A stretch of DNA of 64,000 nucleotides from an uncultured Bacteroidales bacterium. Its GTDB lineage: Bacteria; Bacteroidota; Bacteroidia; Bacteroidales; P3. How positions within the stretch are numbered: the first letter of the stretch is position 1; each line of letters begins with the position of its first letter. The stretch covers positions 1 to 64,000 of the forward strand of contig ONIP01000006.1 of the NCBI GenBank assembly GCA_900317955.1, in the 5' to 3' direction. The translations under genes and the position numbers were made by a program. The notes below the pieces were generated by a model. That model worked only from the letters and a program-made list of their open reading frames with translations, made no database searches and was not told where the DNA came from. Below are positions 1-8,962 of the stretch, piece by piece.

Positions 1-45
1 CCGACAGAGGTTCTTGAAGCACTTGAAAACAAAATCATTAAATAA
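1..45 (+). CDS. vorB: 2-oxoacid:ferredoxin oxidoreductase alpha subunit, C-terminal end (partial)
   Basis: Reading frame 1 is open from the window edge and ends in TAA at 43-45, giving the last 14 residues (PTEVLEALENKIIK). It lies 9 bases before the TPP-binding beta subunit in the same direction, the usual position of the alpha (pyruvate:ferredoxin oxidoreductase N-terminal type) subunit in Bacteroidales vor/kor operons. The identity is inferred from context only, because just 14 residues are visible. Confidence 0.6.
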   Translation, partial: PTEVLEALENKIIK

Positions 46-54
46 GAAATCAAT

Positions 55-906
55 ATGGCAAATACAGATATAGAGGCTCGCAAACAAGAGCTGCTGAACC
101 AAGGTTACACCGAGGTTTACACCAAGACCAAAGTTCTCACCGATGCAGTGATGCACTACTGCCCGGGTTGCGGTCACGGTACCACCCACCGTCTCATTGC
201 CGAAGTAATCGATGAGATGGGCATTCAGGACAAGACCGTCGGCGTTTCTCCCGTCGGATGCTCCGTTTTAGCTTACAACTATTTTGATGTGGACTTCCAG
301 GAAGCCGCCCACGGACGTGCCCCCGCACTGGCAACCGCTATCAAGCGTCTGAACCCCGACACCTTTGTGTTCACATACCAAGGCGACGGCGACCTCGCCG
401 CTATCGGCACCGCTGAAACCATCCACGCCTGCAACCGTGGTGAAAACATCACCATGATTTTCGTCAACAACGGTATCTACGGCATGACTGGTGGCCAGAT
501 GGCTCCCACCACCCTCATCGGCATGAAGAGCGCTACCACTCCTTACGGCCGCCGTGTTGACCTCAACGGCTATCCCCTGCGCATCACCGAACTCATCTCC
601 ACTCTGCCCGGCACCTACTATGTGACCCGCCAGAGCGTTCAGAACCCCGCTGCTGTGCGCAAAGCCAAAGCCGCTATCCGCAAGGCTTTCGAGAACCAGA
701 AACTGAAAAAAGGCCTCAGCTTCGTCGAGATCCTGTCCAACTGCAACAGCGGCTGGAAGATGACTCCTGTTCAGGCCAACAAGTGGATGGAAGACAACAT
801 GATGCCCAACTACCCCATCGGCGACATCAAGGTTGACGGCAAACTCGTCGAGAACGTCGACGTGAACCGTCTGGCTGTTGACCACCCCTTAACAGTAATG
901 CAATAA
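55..906 (+). CDS. vorA: 2-oxoacid:ferredoxin oxidoreductase, TPP-binding beta subunit
   Basis: This 283-residue protein is the thiamine-pyrophosphate subunit of a 2-oxoacid (2-ketoisovalerate or 2-oxoglutarate type) ferredoxin oxidoreductase, which decarboxylates a 2-oxoacid to its acyl-CoA and reduces ferredoxin in the cytoplasm. The N-terminal CPGCG (36-40) and a further Cys near 69 are typical. The TPP/Mg motif runs from GDGD (110-113) to VNNG (137-140). Length fits the family. It sits between the alpha end (9 bases upstream) and the gamma subunit (65 bases downstream), so the three are probably one operon supporting anaerobic amino-acid or central metabolism. The exact substrate cannot be decided from sequence alone. 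Confidence 0.9.
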   Translation: MANTDIEARKQELLNQGYTEVYTKTKVLTDAVMHYCPGCGHGTTHRLIAEVIDEMGIQDKTVGVSPVGCSVLAYNYFDVDFQEAAHGRAPALATAIKRLNPDTFVFTYQGDGDLAAIGTAETIHACNRGENITMIFVNNGIYGMTGGQMAPTTLIGMKSATTPYGRRVDLNGYPLRITELISTLPGTYYVTRQSVQNPAAVRKAKAAIRKAFENQKLKKGLSFVEILSNCNSGWKMTPVQANKWMEDNMMPNYPIGDIKVDGKLVENVDVNRLAVDHPLTVMQ

Positions 907-917
907 TAAAAACAACG

Positions 918-953
918 TCCGACAAGTCTGACAAATCCGACAAGTCCGACATT
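918..953 (+). repeat. Four 9-bp tandem units (TCCGACAAG type)
   Basis: The gap between the beta and gamma subunit genes holds four consecutive 9-base units: TCCGACAAG, TCTGACAAA, TCCGACAAG, TCCGACATT. The array sits inside an apparent operon and is a multiple of three. No second copy was noticed in the window. Confidence 0.8.
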
Positions 954-971
954 AAAAAACAATAAACAACA

Positions 972-1484
972 ATGACAGAAGAAATCATCATCGCCGGATT
1001 CGGTGGACAAGGCGTCCTCTCCATGGGTAAGATTCTTGCCTATTCCGGAGTAATGCAAGATAAAGAGGTCAGCTGGATGCCCAGCTACGGCCCCGAGATG
1101 CGCGGCGGCACCGCCAACGTCTCCGTCATCATCAGCGACGAGCGCATCAGCTCTCCCATCATCAACACTTTCGACACTGCCATCATCCTCAACCAGCAGT
1201 CGCTCGACTACGACCCCAACGGAATCACCCACGAACCCACCCGCAAAGACATCAACATCTACAAGATTGCCGCTACCGCCAAAGCTCAGGAACTCGGCAT
1301 CAGCAAGGTGTTCAACATGGTTGTCCTTGGTGGCTTCTTAAAACTGAAACCCATCGTGGACAAACAATACATCCACGAAGGTCTTGAGCACTCCCTGCCC
1401 CAGCGCCACTGGAACCTCATTCCCCAGAACGAGGAAGCCATTGAAATCGGCAAGGGTCTCATCGAAGCCGTCCAGAAACTCTAA
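972..1484 (+). CDS. vorC: 2-oxoacid:ferredoxin oxidoreductase gamma subunit
   Basis: This 170-residue protein is the gamma (CoA-binding, POR/KOR catalytic-domain) subunit of the same oxidoreductase. It opens with the typical GFGGQGV (10-16) glycine-rich motif and carries SYGPEMRGG (about 38-46), a signature of the family. Length matches free-standing gamma subunits. It is the last gene of the operon, followed after about 40 bases by a strong intrinsic terminator. No ferredoxin-like subunit is visible downstream; it is presumably upstream of the window. Confidence 0.9.
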   Translation: MTEEIIIAGFGGQGVLSMGKILAYSGVMQDKEVSWMPSYGPEMRGGTANVSVIISDERISSPIINTFDTAIILNQQSLDYDPNGITHEPTRKDINIYKIAATAKAQELGISKVFNMVVLGGFLKLKPIVDKQYIHEGLEHSLPQRHWNLIPQNEEAIEIGKGLIEAVQKL

Positions 1485-1524
1485 TGAATTGGCCTACGGA
1501 CTTACTGTCCGAACCAATATCCCT

Positions 1525-1556
1525 AAGCCGGAAGCCCCGCAAGGAACTTCCGGCTT
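1525..1556 (+). terminator. Intrinsic terminator after the vor operon
   Basis: AAGCCGGAAG at 1525-1534 pairs perfectly with CTTCCGGCTT at 1547-1556 around a 12-base loop, followed by a short T/A tract. It lies about 40 bases after the gamma subunit stop. Confidence 0.8.
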
Positions 1557-1607
1557 TTAAATAATATCTTTCTGGAAAAGAATAACCATTTCATAAAACA
1601 CACACTC

Positions 1608-2282
1608 ATGACCTTACAAGAAGCCACCCTTGTACGCCATTCCGTACGGCAATACAGCAACCGCCCGCTGACCGAAGAGCAAGCCAAAATCCTCCGCCAG
1701 CAAATTGCCGAGAGCAACTCCGCCAAAAACCTGCACATGCAGCTCGTCCTCAACGACACCAAAGCTCTTTCGGGCATTCTTGCCAAATTCCTCCGTTTTA
1801 GCGGAGCCTCCAACTACATCGCCATGGTAGGCAAGCAATCGCCCAGTCTGCATGAAAACCTCGGCTACGAAGGCGAACGCCTCGTCCTTTTGGCACAAAC
1901 CCTCGGACTGAACACTTGTTGGGTTGGCGGCACATTCTCTCGCAACCACAACGTGCGGGTAGACCACGACGAAATGTATGTCGCCGTAATCGCTATCGGC
2001 CACGGCCTCACACAAGGCAAACAGCACACCAGCAAACCCGTCTCCACCTTCGCCGACATCGACGGTAAACCCGAATGGTTCCGTCGCGGAGTCGAATGTG
2101 CCATGCTCGCCCCCTCGGCTATGAATCGGCAGAACTTCCATTTCACCCTTCTCCCCGCCACCTCCTCCCTTCCAACCGTCAAAGCCACTTCCAAGATTGC
2201 CGCCTTTGCCGGAATCGACCTTGGCATCGCCAAATTCCACTTCCAACTGGCCGCAGGTGAAGAAAACTTCCGCTGGGCATAA
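1608..2282 (+). CDS. Nitroreductase-family protein (TM1586-like)
   Basis: A 224-residue flavin-dependent nitroreductase-like protein. The N-terminus has the family pattern VRHSVRQYSNRPLTEEQ (about 9-25), where the RHSVR arginine/serine region contacts FMN. The central GLNTCWVGGTF (about 99-109) is another FMN-binding landmark. The C-terminal part has a second cofactor-region motif, APSAMNRQNFHF, and ends with GIDLGIAKFHF, typical of the putative TM nitroreductase subgroup. The physiological substrate is unknown. A TATCTTTC sequence at 1565-1572 is a weak promoter candidate. It stands alone between the vor terminator and glmS. Confidence 0.8.
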   Translation: MTLQEATLVRHSVRQYSNRPLTEEQAKILRQQIAESNSAKNLHMQLVLNDTKALSGILAKFLRFSGASNYIAMVGKQSPSLHENLGYEGERLVLLAQTLGLNTCWVGGTFSRNHNVRVDHDEMYVAVIAIGHGLTQGKQHTSKPVSTFADIDGKPEWFRRGVECAMLAPSAMNRQNFHFTLLPATSSLPTVKATSKIAAFAGIDLGIAKFHFQLAAGEENFRWA

Positions 2283-2361
2283 ACTGCAACCTGCCACCCC
2301 CCTTTTTACTCCAACAACCAACAATTTACACCCAAAAATACGCTACTTCAAGAAAAAAGTG

Positions 2362-2369
2362 TATCTTTG
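2362..2369 (+). promoter_or_regulatory. Bacteroidetes -7 element before glmS
   Basis: TATCTTTG matches the Bacteroidetes housekeeping -7 consensus TAnnTTTG and lies 54 bases before the glmS ATG. No clear TTTG/TTG -33 element is seen at the expected spacing. Confidence 0.6.
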
Positions 2370-2423
2370 CAGTGTATATCACAACTCATTTATATAGTAT
2401 AACCATTTATTAAACAAGAAACT

Positions 2424-4286
2424 ATGTGCGGAATTGTAGGATACATCGGGGATCAAGAAGCCTACCCCATTCTTATTAAAGGCCTCCATCGTTTGGAATA
2501 TCGCGGCTACGACAGTGCCGGAATCTCCCTCATCAATCCCAAAGGCGAGCTCAACGTTTTCAAAGCCAAAGGCAAGGTCGTCGCCCTCGAAAAGAGCGTC
2601 GAAGACAAAGACATCAGCGGTACCATCGGCATCGCCCACACCCGCTGGGCCACCCACGGTGAACCCAACGCCACCAACGCACACCCCCATTTCTCCCAAT
2701 CCAAAAATCTCTCGTTAGTTCACAACGGCATCATCGAAAACTACAAATCGCTCCGTACCGAACTCGAAAAGAACGGAATGACTTTCTGTAGCGAAACCGA
2801 CACCGAGGTTCTCGTCCAGTTGGTAGAGTACATGATGAACACCCATAAGTGCGACCTCTACACCGCCGTCCAGCTGGCACTTAAAAACGTCATCGGTGCC
2901 TATGCCATTGCCATCCTCGAAAAAAGCCACCCCGACCAGATAGTCTGCGCCCGCAAGGGCAGTCCCCTTATCATCGGTGTGGGCAAAAACAAAACCTCTG
3001 GCCGCCCCGAATTCTACATTGGCTCCGACGCAACCCCCATTATTGAATATACCAAGCAGGTCATCTACCTCAACGACGAAGAGATTGCCATCATGGACCG
3101 CACCGGCCGTCTTGACATCACCAACCTCAACAACGTCAAGCAGACCCCCCAACTCGTCACCCTCCAGATGAACCTCGACCAGTTGGAAAAAGGCGGTTTC
3201 CCCCATTTCATGCTCAAAGAAATCTGGGAACAGCCCAACGCTCTCCGCACCTGCATCCGCGGCCGTCTCAACATGGCCGACAAAGACGTCCTCCTATCAG
3301 GCATCATCGATCACAAAGAAAAATTCATCAACTGCAAACGCATCATCATCTGCGCCTGCGGCACCTCTTGGCACTCTGCCCTCATCGGCAAATACTTCAT
3401 CGAAGAGACCTGTCAAATCCCCGTCGAAGTAGAATACGCCTCCGAATTCCGCTATCGCAACCCCGTTATACACTCCGACGACATCGTCATCGCCGTTTCC
3501 CAGTCGGGTGAAACCGCCGATACCCTTGCCGCCATCCAGCTGGCCAAAGAAAAAGGAGCCTTCCTCTACGGCATCTGCAATGTCATCGGCTCCTCCATAC
3601 CCCGTGCCACCGACAGCGGCACCTACCTCCACGTAGGCCCCGAAATCGGTGTCGCCTCCACCAAAGCCTTCACCGGACAGGTCATCACCCTCTGCCTTCT
3701 CGGCTTGGCCATCGCCAAAGAAAGGAAAACCCTCTCCAAAGAAATGTTCCACACACTTGTCGAAGAACTCCAGACAATTCCCGACAAAATGCAGTGGACA
3801 CTCGAAAACAACAAAAACATCGACCAGTTCGCCCAGATGTTCACCTACTGCAAAAACTTCATCTACCTTGGCCGTGGCTACAACTACCCCGTTGCACTCG
3901 AAGGCGCTCTCAAACTGAAAGAAATATCCTACATCCATGCCGAAGGCTATCCCGCCGCCGAAATGAAACACGGTCCCATTGCCCTCATCGACGAGGAAAT
4001 GCCCGTCGTCGTCATCGCACCCAAGCATGGCATGTACGAAAAAGTTGTCAGCAACATCCAGGAAATCAAATCCCGCAAAGGCAAAATCATCTCCGTAGTC
4101 ACCAAGGACGATACCGTCGTCAAGAACATGAGCGACTACTGCTTCGTCATTCCCGACACCCGCGACTGCTTTGTGCCCCTCCTGGCCGTCATTCCTCTCC
4201 AGCTTCTCTCCTATTATGTCGCCGTCGCCAAAGGCCGCAACGTCGACCAACCCCGCAACCTCGCCAAGAGCGTCACCGTCGAATAA
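2424..4286 (+). CDS. glmS: Glutamine--fructose-6-phosphate aminotransferase (isomerizing)
   Basis: GlmS makes glucosamine-6-phosphate from fructose-6-phosphate and glutamine, the first step to UDP-GlcNAc for peptidoglycan and lipid A. The 620-residue product begins MCGIVGYIG, placing the Ntn-type catalytic Cys at position 2. Other glutaminase motifs are RGYDSAGI, HTRWATHG and HNGIIENY. Two SIS sugar-isomerase domains follow (about 295-430 and 465-610) with CGTSWHSA and SQSGETADT. The C-terminus DQPRNLAKSVTVE is the universally conserved tail. Length is close to the usual 609. It is monocistronic, with its own promoter and terminator. Confidence 0.97.
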   Translation: MCGIVGYIGDQEAYPILIKGLHRLEYRGYDSAGISLINPKGELNVFKAKGKVVALEKSVEDKDISGTIGIAHTRWATHGEPNATNAHPHFSQSKNLSLVHNGIIENYKSLRTELEKNGMTFCSETDTEVLVQLVEYMMNTHKCDLYTAVQLALKNVIGAYAIAILEKSHPDQIVCARKGSPLIIGVGKNKTSGRPEFYIGSDATPIIEYTKQVIYLNDEEIAIMDRTGRLDITNLNNVKQTPQLVTLQMNLDQLEKGGFPHFMLKEIWEQPNALRTCIRGRLNMADKDVLLSGIIDHKEKFINCKRIIICACGTSWHSALIGKYFIEETCQIPVEVEYASEFRYRNPVIHSDDIVIAVSQSGETADTLAAIQLAKEKGAFLYGICNVIGSSIPRATDSGTYLHVGPEIGVASTKAFTGQVITLCLLGLAIAKERKTLSKEMFHTLVEELQTIPDKMQWTLENNKNIDQFAQMFTYCKNFIYLGRGYNYPVALEGALKLKEISYIHAEGYPAAEMKHGPIALIDEEMPVVVIAPKHGMYEKVVSNIQEIKSRKGKIISVVTKDDTVVKNMSDYCFVIPDTRDCFVPLLAVIPLQLLSYYVAVAKGRNVDQPRNLAKSVTVE

Positions 4287-4303
4287 TTCATCGCACCATA
4301 AAC

Positions 4304-4353
4304 AAAAGCTAAAAACTAAAAAGCCTCAAAAACTTTTGGTTTTTAGCTTTTTT
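4304..4353 (+). terminator. Intrinsic terminator after glmS
   Basis: AAAAGCTAAAAAC (4304-4316) pairs with GTTTTTAGCTTTT (4339-4351) and runs into further T residues. Confidence 0.75.
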
Positions 4354-4373
4354 CATTCCCCCCGTCCATCGCC

Positions 4374-7025
4374 ATGTCCGCCACACCCGACCCCGACCAA
4401 CAAACCGTCATCGACATCGACCGTGGTCGGCATCTTGTGCTTGCCCCTCCAGGCTGCGGCAAAACCTTCATCCTTGCCCAGCGTGTCATCAAAGCCCATG
4501 CCCGGGGCACCGACTACAGCGACATGCTCTGCCTCACCTTCACCAACCGCGCCAGCCGCGCCATGCGCGAACGCATCAGCCTCCACACCAACAACCCCGT
4601 CCCGCCCGACCTCTTTGTCGGCAACGTCCACCGTTTCTGCTCCAACTACCTCTTCGACCAGAAGAAAATACCCCAAAACAGTGCCGTCATCGACGACATC
4701 GATTCCGAAAGCATCATCTCCTTCCTCGCCCGCCTCGAACCCGACCAAGACCACACCCGCTATACCTCCGACGTCGTCAACCTCCAACACGCCCTCAGCC
4801 AGCAAGCCGCGGGCATTCCGCACAAACTAATCGTCCACAACGACCTCCTCTCACTCCTCGACGACCCCCATTGGCAGCGTAAAGCCGAAATAGCCAAACT
4901 CTATGCCGAATACAAAGAAACCGACAACCTTCTCGACTTCGAAGACCTTCTTGAAAAAGCCTACCTCCATGCCCTTAACGACCCCCAACGCCACCGCTAC
5001 AGTTGGATTCAAGTCGACGAAGTCCAAGACCTCAACTTCCTCCAACTCGCCATCCTCGATCTCTTCGCTGCCGACAACGCCACCATCGTCTACCTTGGCG
5101 ACGAACAGCAAGCCATCTTCTCCTTCGTCGGAGCCAAACTCGAAGCCCTCGAACAGCTAAAAACCCTTTGCAGCCCCAACCTCCACCATTTGGGGCAAAA
5201 CCACCGCTCGCCCAAATACCTCCTCGACATCTTCAACACCTACGCCTCCACCCAACTCAACATCGACCCCCAACTGCTCCCCTCCACCTCCGACACTGCG
5301 AAACCCCAACCCGGCGACTGCTGTCTCTTCCGCGCCTGCCACCACGACCTCCACCGCATCTACAGCAAAGAAAACCTTCGCTGCCCCTTCGACGGCGCCC
5401 CCTGCACCCTCTGCCAACGCTCCGTCTCCGACGAATACACCCTTGCAGTCTCCCTTGCCAAACGCTACGCCGCCCTCGATCCCGACGGGCGCGTCGCCAT
5501 CATCGTCCCCACCAACCTCGATGCCGACAAACTCAGCGTTGCCTTTGCCGACACTCCCCACTTCAAAATCTCCGGCCGCGACCTCTTCTCTACCCCCACC
5601 GTCCAACTGCTCCTCTCCCACCTCAACATCATCTCCAACGAAACCTGCTTCATTGCCTGGGCCAAACTCCTCTACCACCTCCACATCGTCCCCGAATATG
5701 CCACCGCCCGCAACCTCATGCGCCAACTCCGCAGCCGCGCCATCTCCCCTACCGACCTGCTTTTCTACAACCAATCATCCTACCTCCAGCAATTCGTCTC
5801 ACTCGTCGACAACGAAGAAATCGTCCTCTTCGACACTGAAACCACCGGCCTCGACATCTTCAACGACGACATCATACAAATCGCCGCCATCAAAGTGCGC
5901 AACGGCCAATACGTCGAAAACTCCGAATTCAACATCATCATCGAAACCTCCAAAGAGATACCGCCCCTTGTCGGCGGGCGCGACAACCCCATGCTCTCCG
6001 TCTACCTCAATAGCGAACGACTCTCGCGCCCCGAAGGTCTATCCCGCTTTCTCGACTACTGCCAAGGCCACACCCTCATCGGACACAATGTCGAATTCGA
6101 CTACAACATCCTCAACCACAACATCCGCCGCACCCTCGGCACCGACCTTGGCCATCGGCAACGCTTCGACACCCTCAAACTGGCGCGGCTTGTCGAACCC
6201 CGCCTGCGTGTCTACAAACTCGAAAAACTCCTCGAAACCCTCCACCTCGAAGGCACCAACTCCCACAACGCCATCGACGATGTCCGGGCCACACTCTCCC
6301 TGCTCCTTTACTGCCGCCGCAAAGCCGAAGACTACCTCCCCGCCCAACGGCAATTTCTCACCGCTCCCCACACCCTGCGACTCGCCGCCACCTTCCAGGA
6401 AACTTACCTTCCGCTCTTCCTCCACAGCAGCAACCGTCTTGCCCTTCCCTCATCTCCTGCTCAACCCATCGATTCCCTGCCTGCCATCGTCGACGAACTC
6501 CAGTGGCTCTACCTCAACCTACTCTCCAAAGGCACCGTCGAACCGGTCGACAAATGGAACCACATCATCAACTTTCTTGCCCGCGACATCGTCAACACAA
6601 CCGTCGCCCCCACCTTCCGTGAACAACTCGACCGCTACCTAACCGAAATCAACACCTTGCGCGAATCCGACCTCTGCGACAGCTCCAGCATGCAGCAACT
6701 CGGCCACGAACGCTTCTTCATAGCCACTGCCCACAAAGCCAAAGGCCTTGAATTCAACAGCGTCATAGTCTTCAACGCCACCGAAGGAGCCTATCCCTTC
6801 TTTTACAACATAAAAAACAACGACCTTTACCACATTCGCGAAGACGCCCGTCGATTCTACGTAGCCATGTCACGCGCCCGCAAACGTCTCTGTTTCACCT
6901 ACTCCACCGTCGCATCCAACGGCATGGCCACACGTCCCACACCCTTCCTTCAATCCATCGCACATCTCCTGTCACACTTCGCCTTCAACTCTGAAAACGG
7001 CAAAATAGAAAACATCGGCAACTGA
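4374..7025 (+). CDS. UvrD/Rep-type SF1 helicase with inserted DnaQ-like 3'-5' exonuclease domain
   Basis: An 883-residue fusion. Helicase motifs: Walker A APPGCGKT (24-31), motif Ia LTFTNRASRAM, motif II VDEVQD, motif III LGDEQQAIFSF, motif IV GQNHRS, motif V ATAHKAKGLEF, and motif VI YVAMSRARKRL near the end. Between IV and V lies a complete DEDDh exonuclease: DTE (D487, E489), D576 in GHNVEFD, and H631...D636 in HNAIDD. Ahead of it is a cysteine cluster (316, 317, 322, 337, 344, 347) that could bind zinc or an Fe-S centre. The likely role is DNA unwinding coupled to end trimming in repair. Coding is strongly C-biased, like nearby genes. Neighbours give no functional clue. Confidence 0.9.
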   Translation: MSATPDPDQQTVIDIDRGRHLVLAPPGCGKTFILAQRVIKAHARGTDYSDMLCLTFTNRASRAMRERISLHTNNPVPPDLFVGNVHRFCSNYLFDQKKIPQNSAVIDDIDSESIISFLARLEPDQDHTRYTSDVVNLQHALSQQAAGIPHKLIVHNDLLSLLDDPHWQRKAEIAKLYAEYKETDNLLDFEDLLEKAYLHALNDPQRHRYSWIQVDEVQDLNFLQLAILDLFAADNATIVYLGDEQQAIFSFVGAKLEALEQLKTLCSPNLHHLGQNHRSPKYLLDIFNTYASTQLNIDPQLLPSTSDTAKPQPGDCCLFRACHHDLHRIYSKENLRCPFDGAPCTLCQRSVSDEYTLAVSLAKRYAALDPDGRVAIIVPTNLDADKLSVAFADTPHFKISGRDLFSTPTVQLLLSHLNIISNETCFIAWAKLLYHLHIVPEYATARNLMRQLRSRAISPTDLLFYNQSSYLQQFVSLVDNEEIVLFDTETTGLDIFNDDIIQIAAIKVRNGQYVENSEFNIIIETSKEIPPLVGGRDNPMLSVYLNSERLSRPEGLSRFLDYCQGHTLIGHNVEFDYNILNHNIRRTLGTDLGHRQRFDTLKLARLVEPRLRVYKLEKLLETLHLEGTNSHNAIDDVRATLSLLLYCRRKAEDYLPAQRQFLTAPHTLRLAATFQETYLPLFLHSSNRLALPSSPAQPIDSLPAIVDELQWLYLNLLSKGTVEPVDKWNHIINFLARDIVNTTVAPTFREQLDRYLTEINTLRESDLCDSSSMQQLGHERFFIATAHKAKGLEFNSVIVFNATEGAYPFFYNIKNNDLYHIREDARRFYVAMSRARKRLCFTYSTVASNGMATRPTPFLQSIAHLLSHFAFNSENGKIENIGN

Positions 7026-7038
7026 CATCCGCATCTTC

Positions 7039-8829
7039 TCATCTCAAATCCCCTGTAGTCTTATACAACAATTGCAGCAACGCTTGCGTCCGCTGCGACC
7101 TTCGTGCATCGCTCGGATAAGAAGCATCCAACTCACTGAGAGAAACACAGTCGTACGACGTCACGCCCGTCGAATCAATATAATACAAACCGTTCTTATA
7201 AGCATTCACGGCAAACCTGTCGACATACAACGGCGACAACACATTGCGGCTGAACGTGAAATCCTTCACATCCAATCCCAACTGCGCCAACAACGTAGCC
7301 GCCACATCGCTCTGATTCATCAACACATCCAAAGTCCGAGGTTCCTTTACAGCTCCGCCTGTCCACAAAACAGGTATCCGCGTGGCCAGATGCATCTTGT
7401 CGTTACTCAACCCGTCCACCGGCACCCCGTGGTCAGCCACCACAACCACCAACAGCCTGTCCCAGCCCGGCATGCGCTGCAAACGGTCGAGCATCGCCCC
7501 CAGGCAAGAGTCTGTATATGCAAACGCATTGCGCCGTTCGTCAGCCAGCCGTCTCATCGGCACGTCCCATGGCTCGTGGCTGCTCAACGTCAGCAAAGCC
7601 GTGAACCATGGACTCCCTTCAGGCTCAGGCAACCACCCAAGCAACTCCTCATCGGCCACCCCCCAATTGCACATCGCCTTAGCATCGGGATAGCCCTCCT
7701 GCCCGCAAACACGCTCAAATCCGGCCTCCGACAAATGCCCCCTCATATTTGTAAAATCAATATCACCGCCATAATAAAATGCCGTCCTGTATCCTGCTCC
7801 CTGCAACTCGCGCGCCAACGAAGGCAGCTTACGCCCTTTGTCGGCCATCTTCATCAACGACGTGGTAGGCAGCCCCGGCCACCCGTTCACCAACGCCACC
7901 AACCCCCTGTCCGTGCGGAAACTATTGGCATAGCAATTCGAGAAAAACACACCCTTCTCCCTCCATCTTTGGAAATTAGGAGCCACACTGTCGTTAAGCA
8001 ACATCTCACTACCCGCTCCCTCCCATATCACTAATAGGATATCAGGTCGTTCCGTGTTCAGCAGCGTGTCCGTCACCGTCCCGTCGTGGGGATACATCCC
8101 CGCCGTAATCTCCTCCATCTCCCCTTTCTCATAAAACTGGAACATCGACGACAAATCCTCTGACTTGGAAAGAGAATGTACTATATTAAACAACGGATTG
8201 ACAGCCGAATGGTTCAAAAACGGAGTCGACGAGAAATAGGCATAGCTTACATTCGCCGTGGATTCGCCCACGCCGCCCCTGATACCCAGAAACTGCAAGG
8301 CCACCAGCGGCACCATGGCCAGTGCCCACACCGGCCTCACCTTGTCAAACCGTTCCGGGGTGGCATGACGCAGTCGCCTGATATAATGAAACACCAACAG
8401 CCCTATCAGCAACGCCCCCGCCACAATCTCATACCACCGCACACTGGCCAGCATCTCCTTCGGACTGGCTGCATACATCAAATCGGCCGCGTCGAGCTTC
8501 GCCCCCCAAAAACGGTACAGCACCATATCGGCGGCAAAGGCCAACGCCATAAGCGGTGCCGCCACCGCATAATAATAGGTCAGCACCCTGCGCACAGGCA
8601 TCCCACTCCAGAAAAACGACACCAACACCGCCACCGCAGGCACAACAAGCAGATAACACGCCGTGACCGAATCGAGACGCAGCCCGTGCCACAGCACCAA
8701 CAGCCAGTCCCAACCCGTGGTGCCGTCGGCATAACCGCAGTTGAACACCATAAAAACCAACTTCTGTGTTGCAAAAATCAACAACAGCGTCACATACATC
8801 CGGAGGAGAAAAATCAAACGTTTAGCCAT
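7039..8829 (-). CDS. LTA-synthase-like membrane sulfatase/phosphotransferase
   Basis: A 596-residue inner-membrane protein of the alkaline phosphatase superfamily (LtaS/sulfatase type). About five hydrophobic helices fill the first 200 residues. The large extracytoplasmic domain has the metal and catalytic landmarks: EGAG after a hydrophobic strand, SFRTDRG carrying the probable nucleophilic Thr, and VVVADHGVP with the Asp-His metal ligands. Gram-negative members usually transfer phosphoglycerol or phosphoethanolamine to envelope glycans or lipids; which one applies here is not decidable. The start at MAKRLIF (8829) is preferred to an upstream ATG at 8847, because it puts the first membrane helix at the N-terminus. 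It converges with the helicase gene (13-base gap). Confidence 0.85.
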   Translation of the reverse strand: MAKRLIFLLRMYVTLLLIFATQKLVFMVFNCGYADGTTGWDWLLVLWHGLRLDSVTACYLLVVPAVAVLVSFFWSGMPVRRVLTYYYAVAAPLMALAFAADMVLYRFWGAKLDAADLMYAASPKEMLASVRWYEIVAGALLIGLLVFHYIRRLRHATPERFDKVRPVWALAMVPLVALQFLGIRGGVGESTANVSYAYFSSTPFLNHSAVNPLFNIVHSLSKSEDLSSMFQFYEKGEMEEITAGMYPHDGTVTDTLLNTERPDILLVIWEGAGSEMLLNDSVAPNFQRWREKGVFFSNCYANSFRTDRGLVALVNGWPGLPTTSLMKMADKGRKLPSLARELQGAGYRTAFYYGGDIDFTNMRGHLSEAGFERVCGQEGYPDAKAMCNWGVADEELLGWLPEPEGSPWFTALLTLSSHEPWDVPMRRLADERRNAFAYTDSCLGAMLDRLQRMPGWDRLLVVVVADHGVPVDGLSNDKMHLATRIPVLWTGGAVKEPRTLDVLMNQSDVAATLLAQLGLDVKDFTFSRNVLSPLYVDRFAVNAYKNGLYYIDSTGVTSYDCVSLSELDASYPSDARRSQRTQALLQLLYKTTGDLR

Positions 8830-8916
8830 AACAAACCCATAACACACACACCATATTTTTATTGCCCCTCAGGAGAAAAAAAACATTGTTAATAACTTTT
8901 TATTGAAAAAAAAGTG

Positions 8917-8944
8917 TTTGTTTGAAATAAAGTTGTTATACTTG
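8917..8944 (+). promoter_or_regulatory. Promoter of the AT-hook gene
   Basis: TATACTTG at 8937-8944 is one mismatch from TAnnTTTG, and TTTG occurs at 8917-8920 and 8921-8924 upstream (spacing shorter than ideal). It lies 18 bases before the ATG at 8963, which argues that the longer frame beginning at 8903 is not translated from its own start. Confidence 0.5.
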
Positions 8945-8962
8945 CACAAAAATTCACCCCTT

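Noticed and set aside
3297..4250. Long minus-strand open frame opposite glmS (317 codons)
   Set aside because: It lies wholly inside glmS and its translation is low-complexity Asp/Gly/Val, a mirror of the C-rich coding strand.
5443..6642. Long plus-strand frame inside the helicase-exonuclease gene (399 codons)
   Set aside because: Ser/Thr/Pro-only composition typical of an out-of-frame reading of C-rich codons; the real gene has all conserved motifs.
8903..8962. N-terminal extension of the AT-hook protein
   Set aside because: The promoter-like TATACTTG at 8937-8944 is inside it, and the extension has no family-like sequence.
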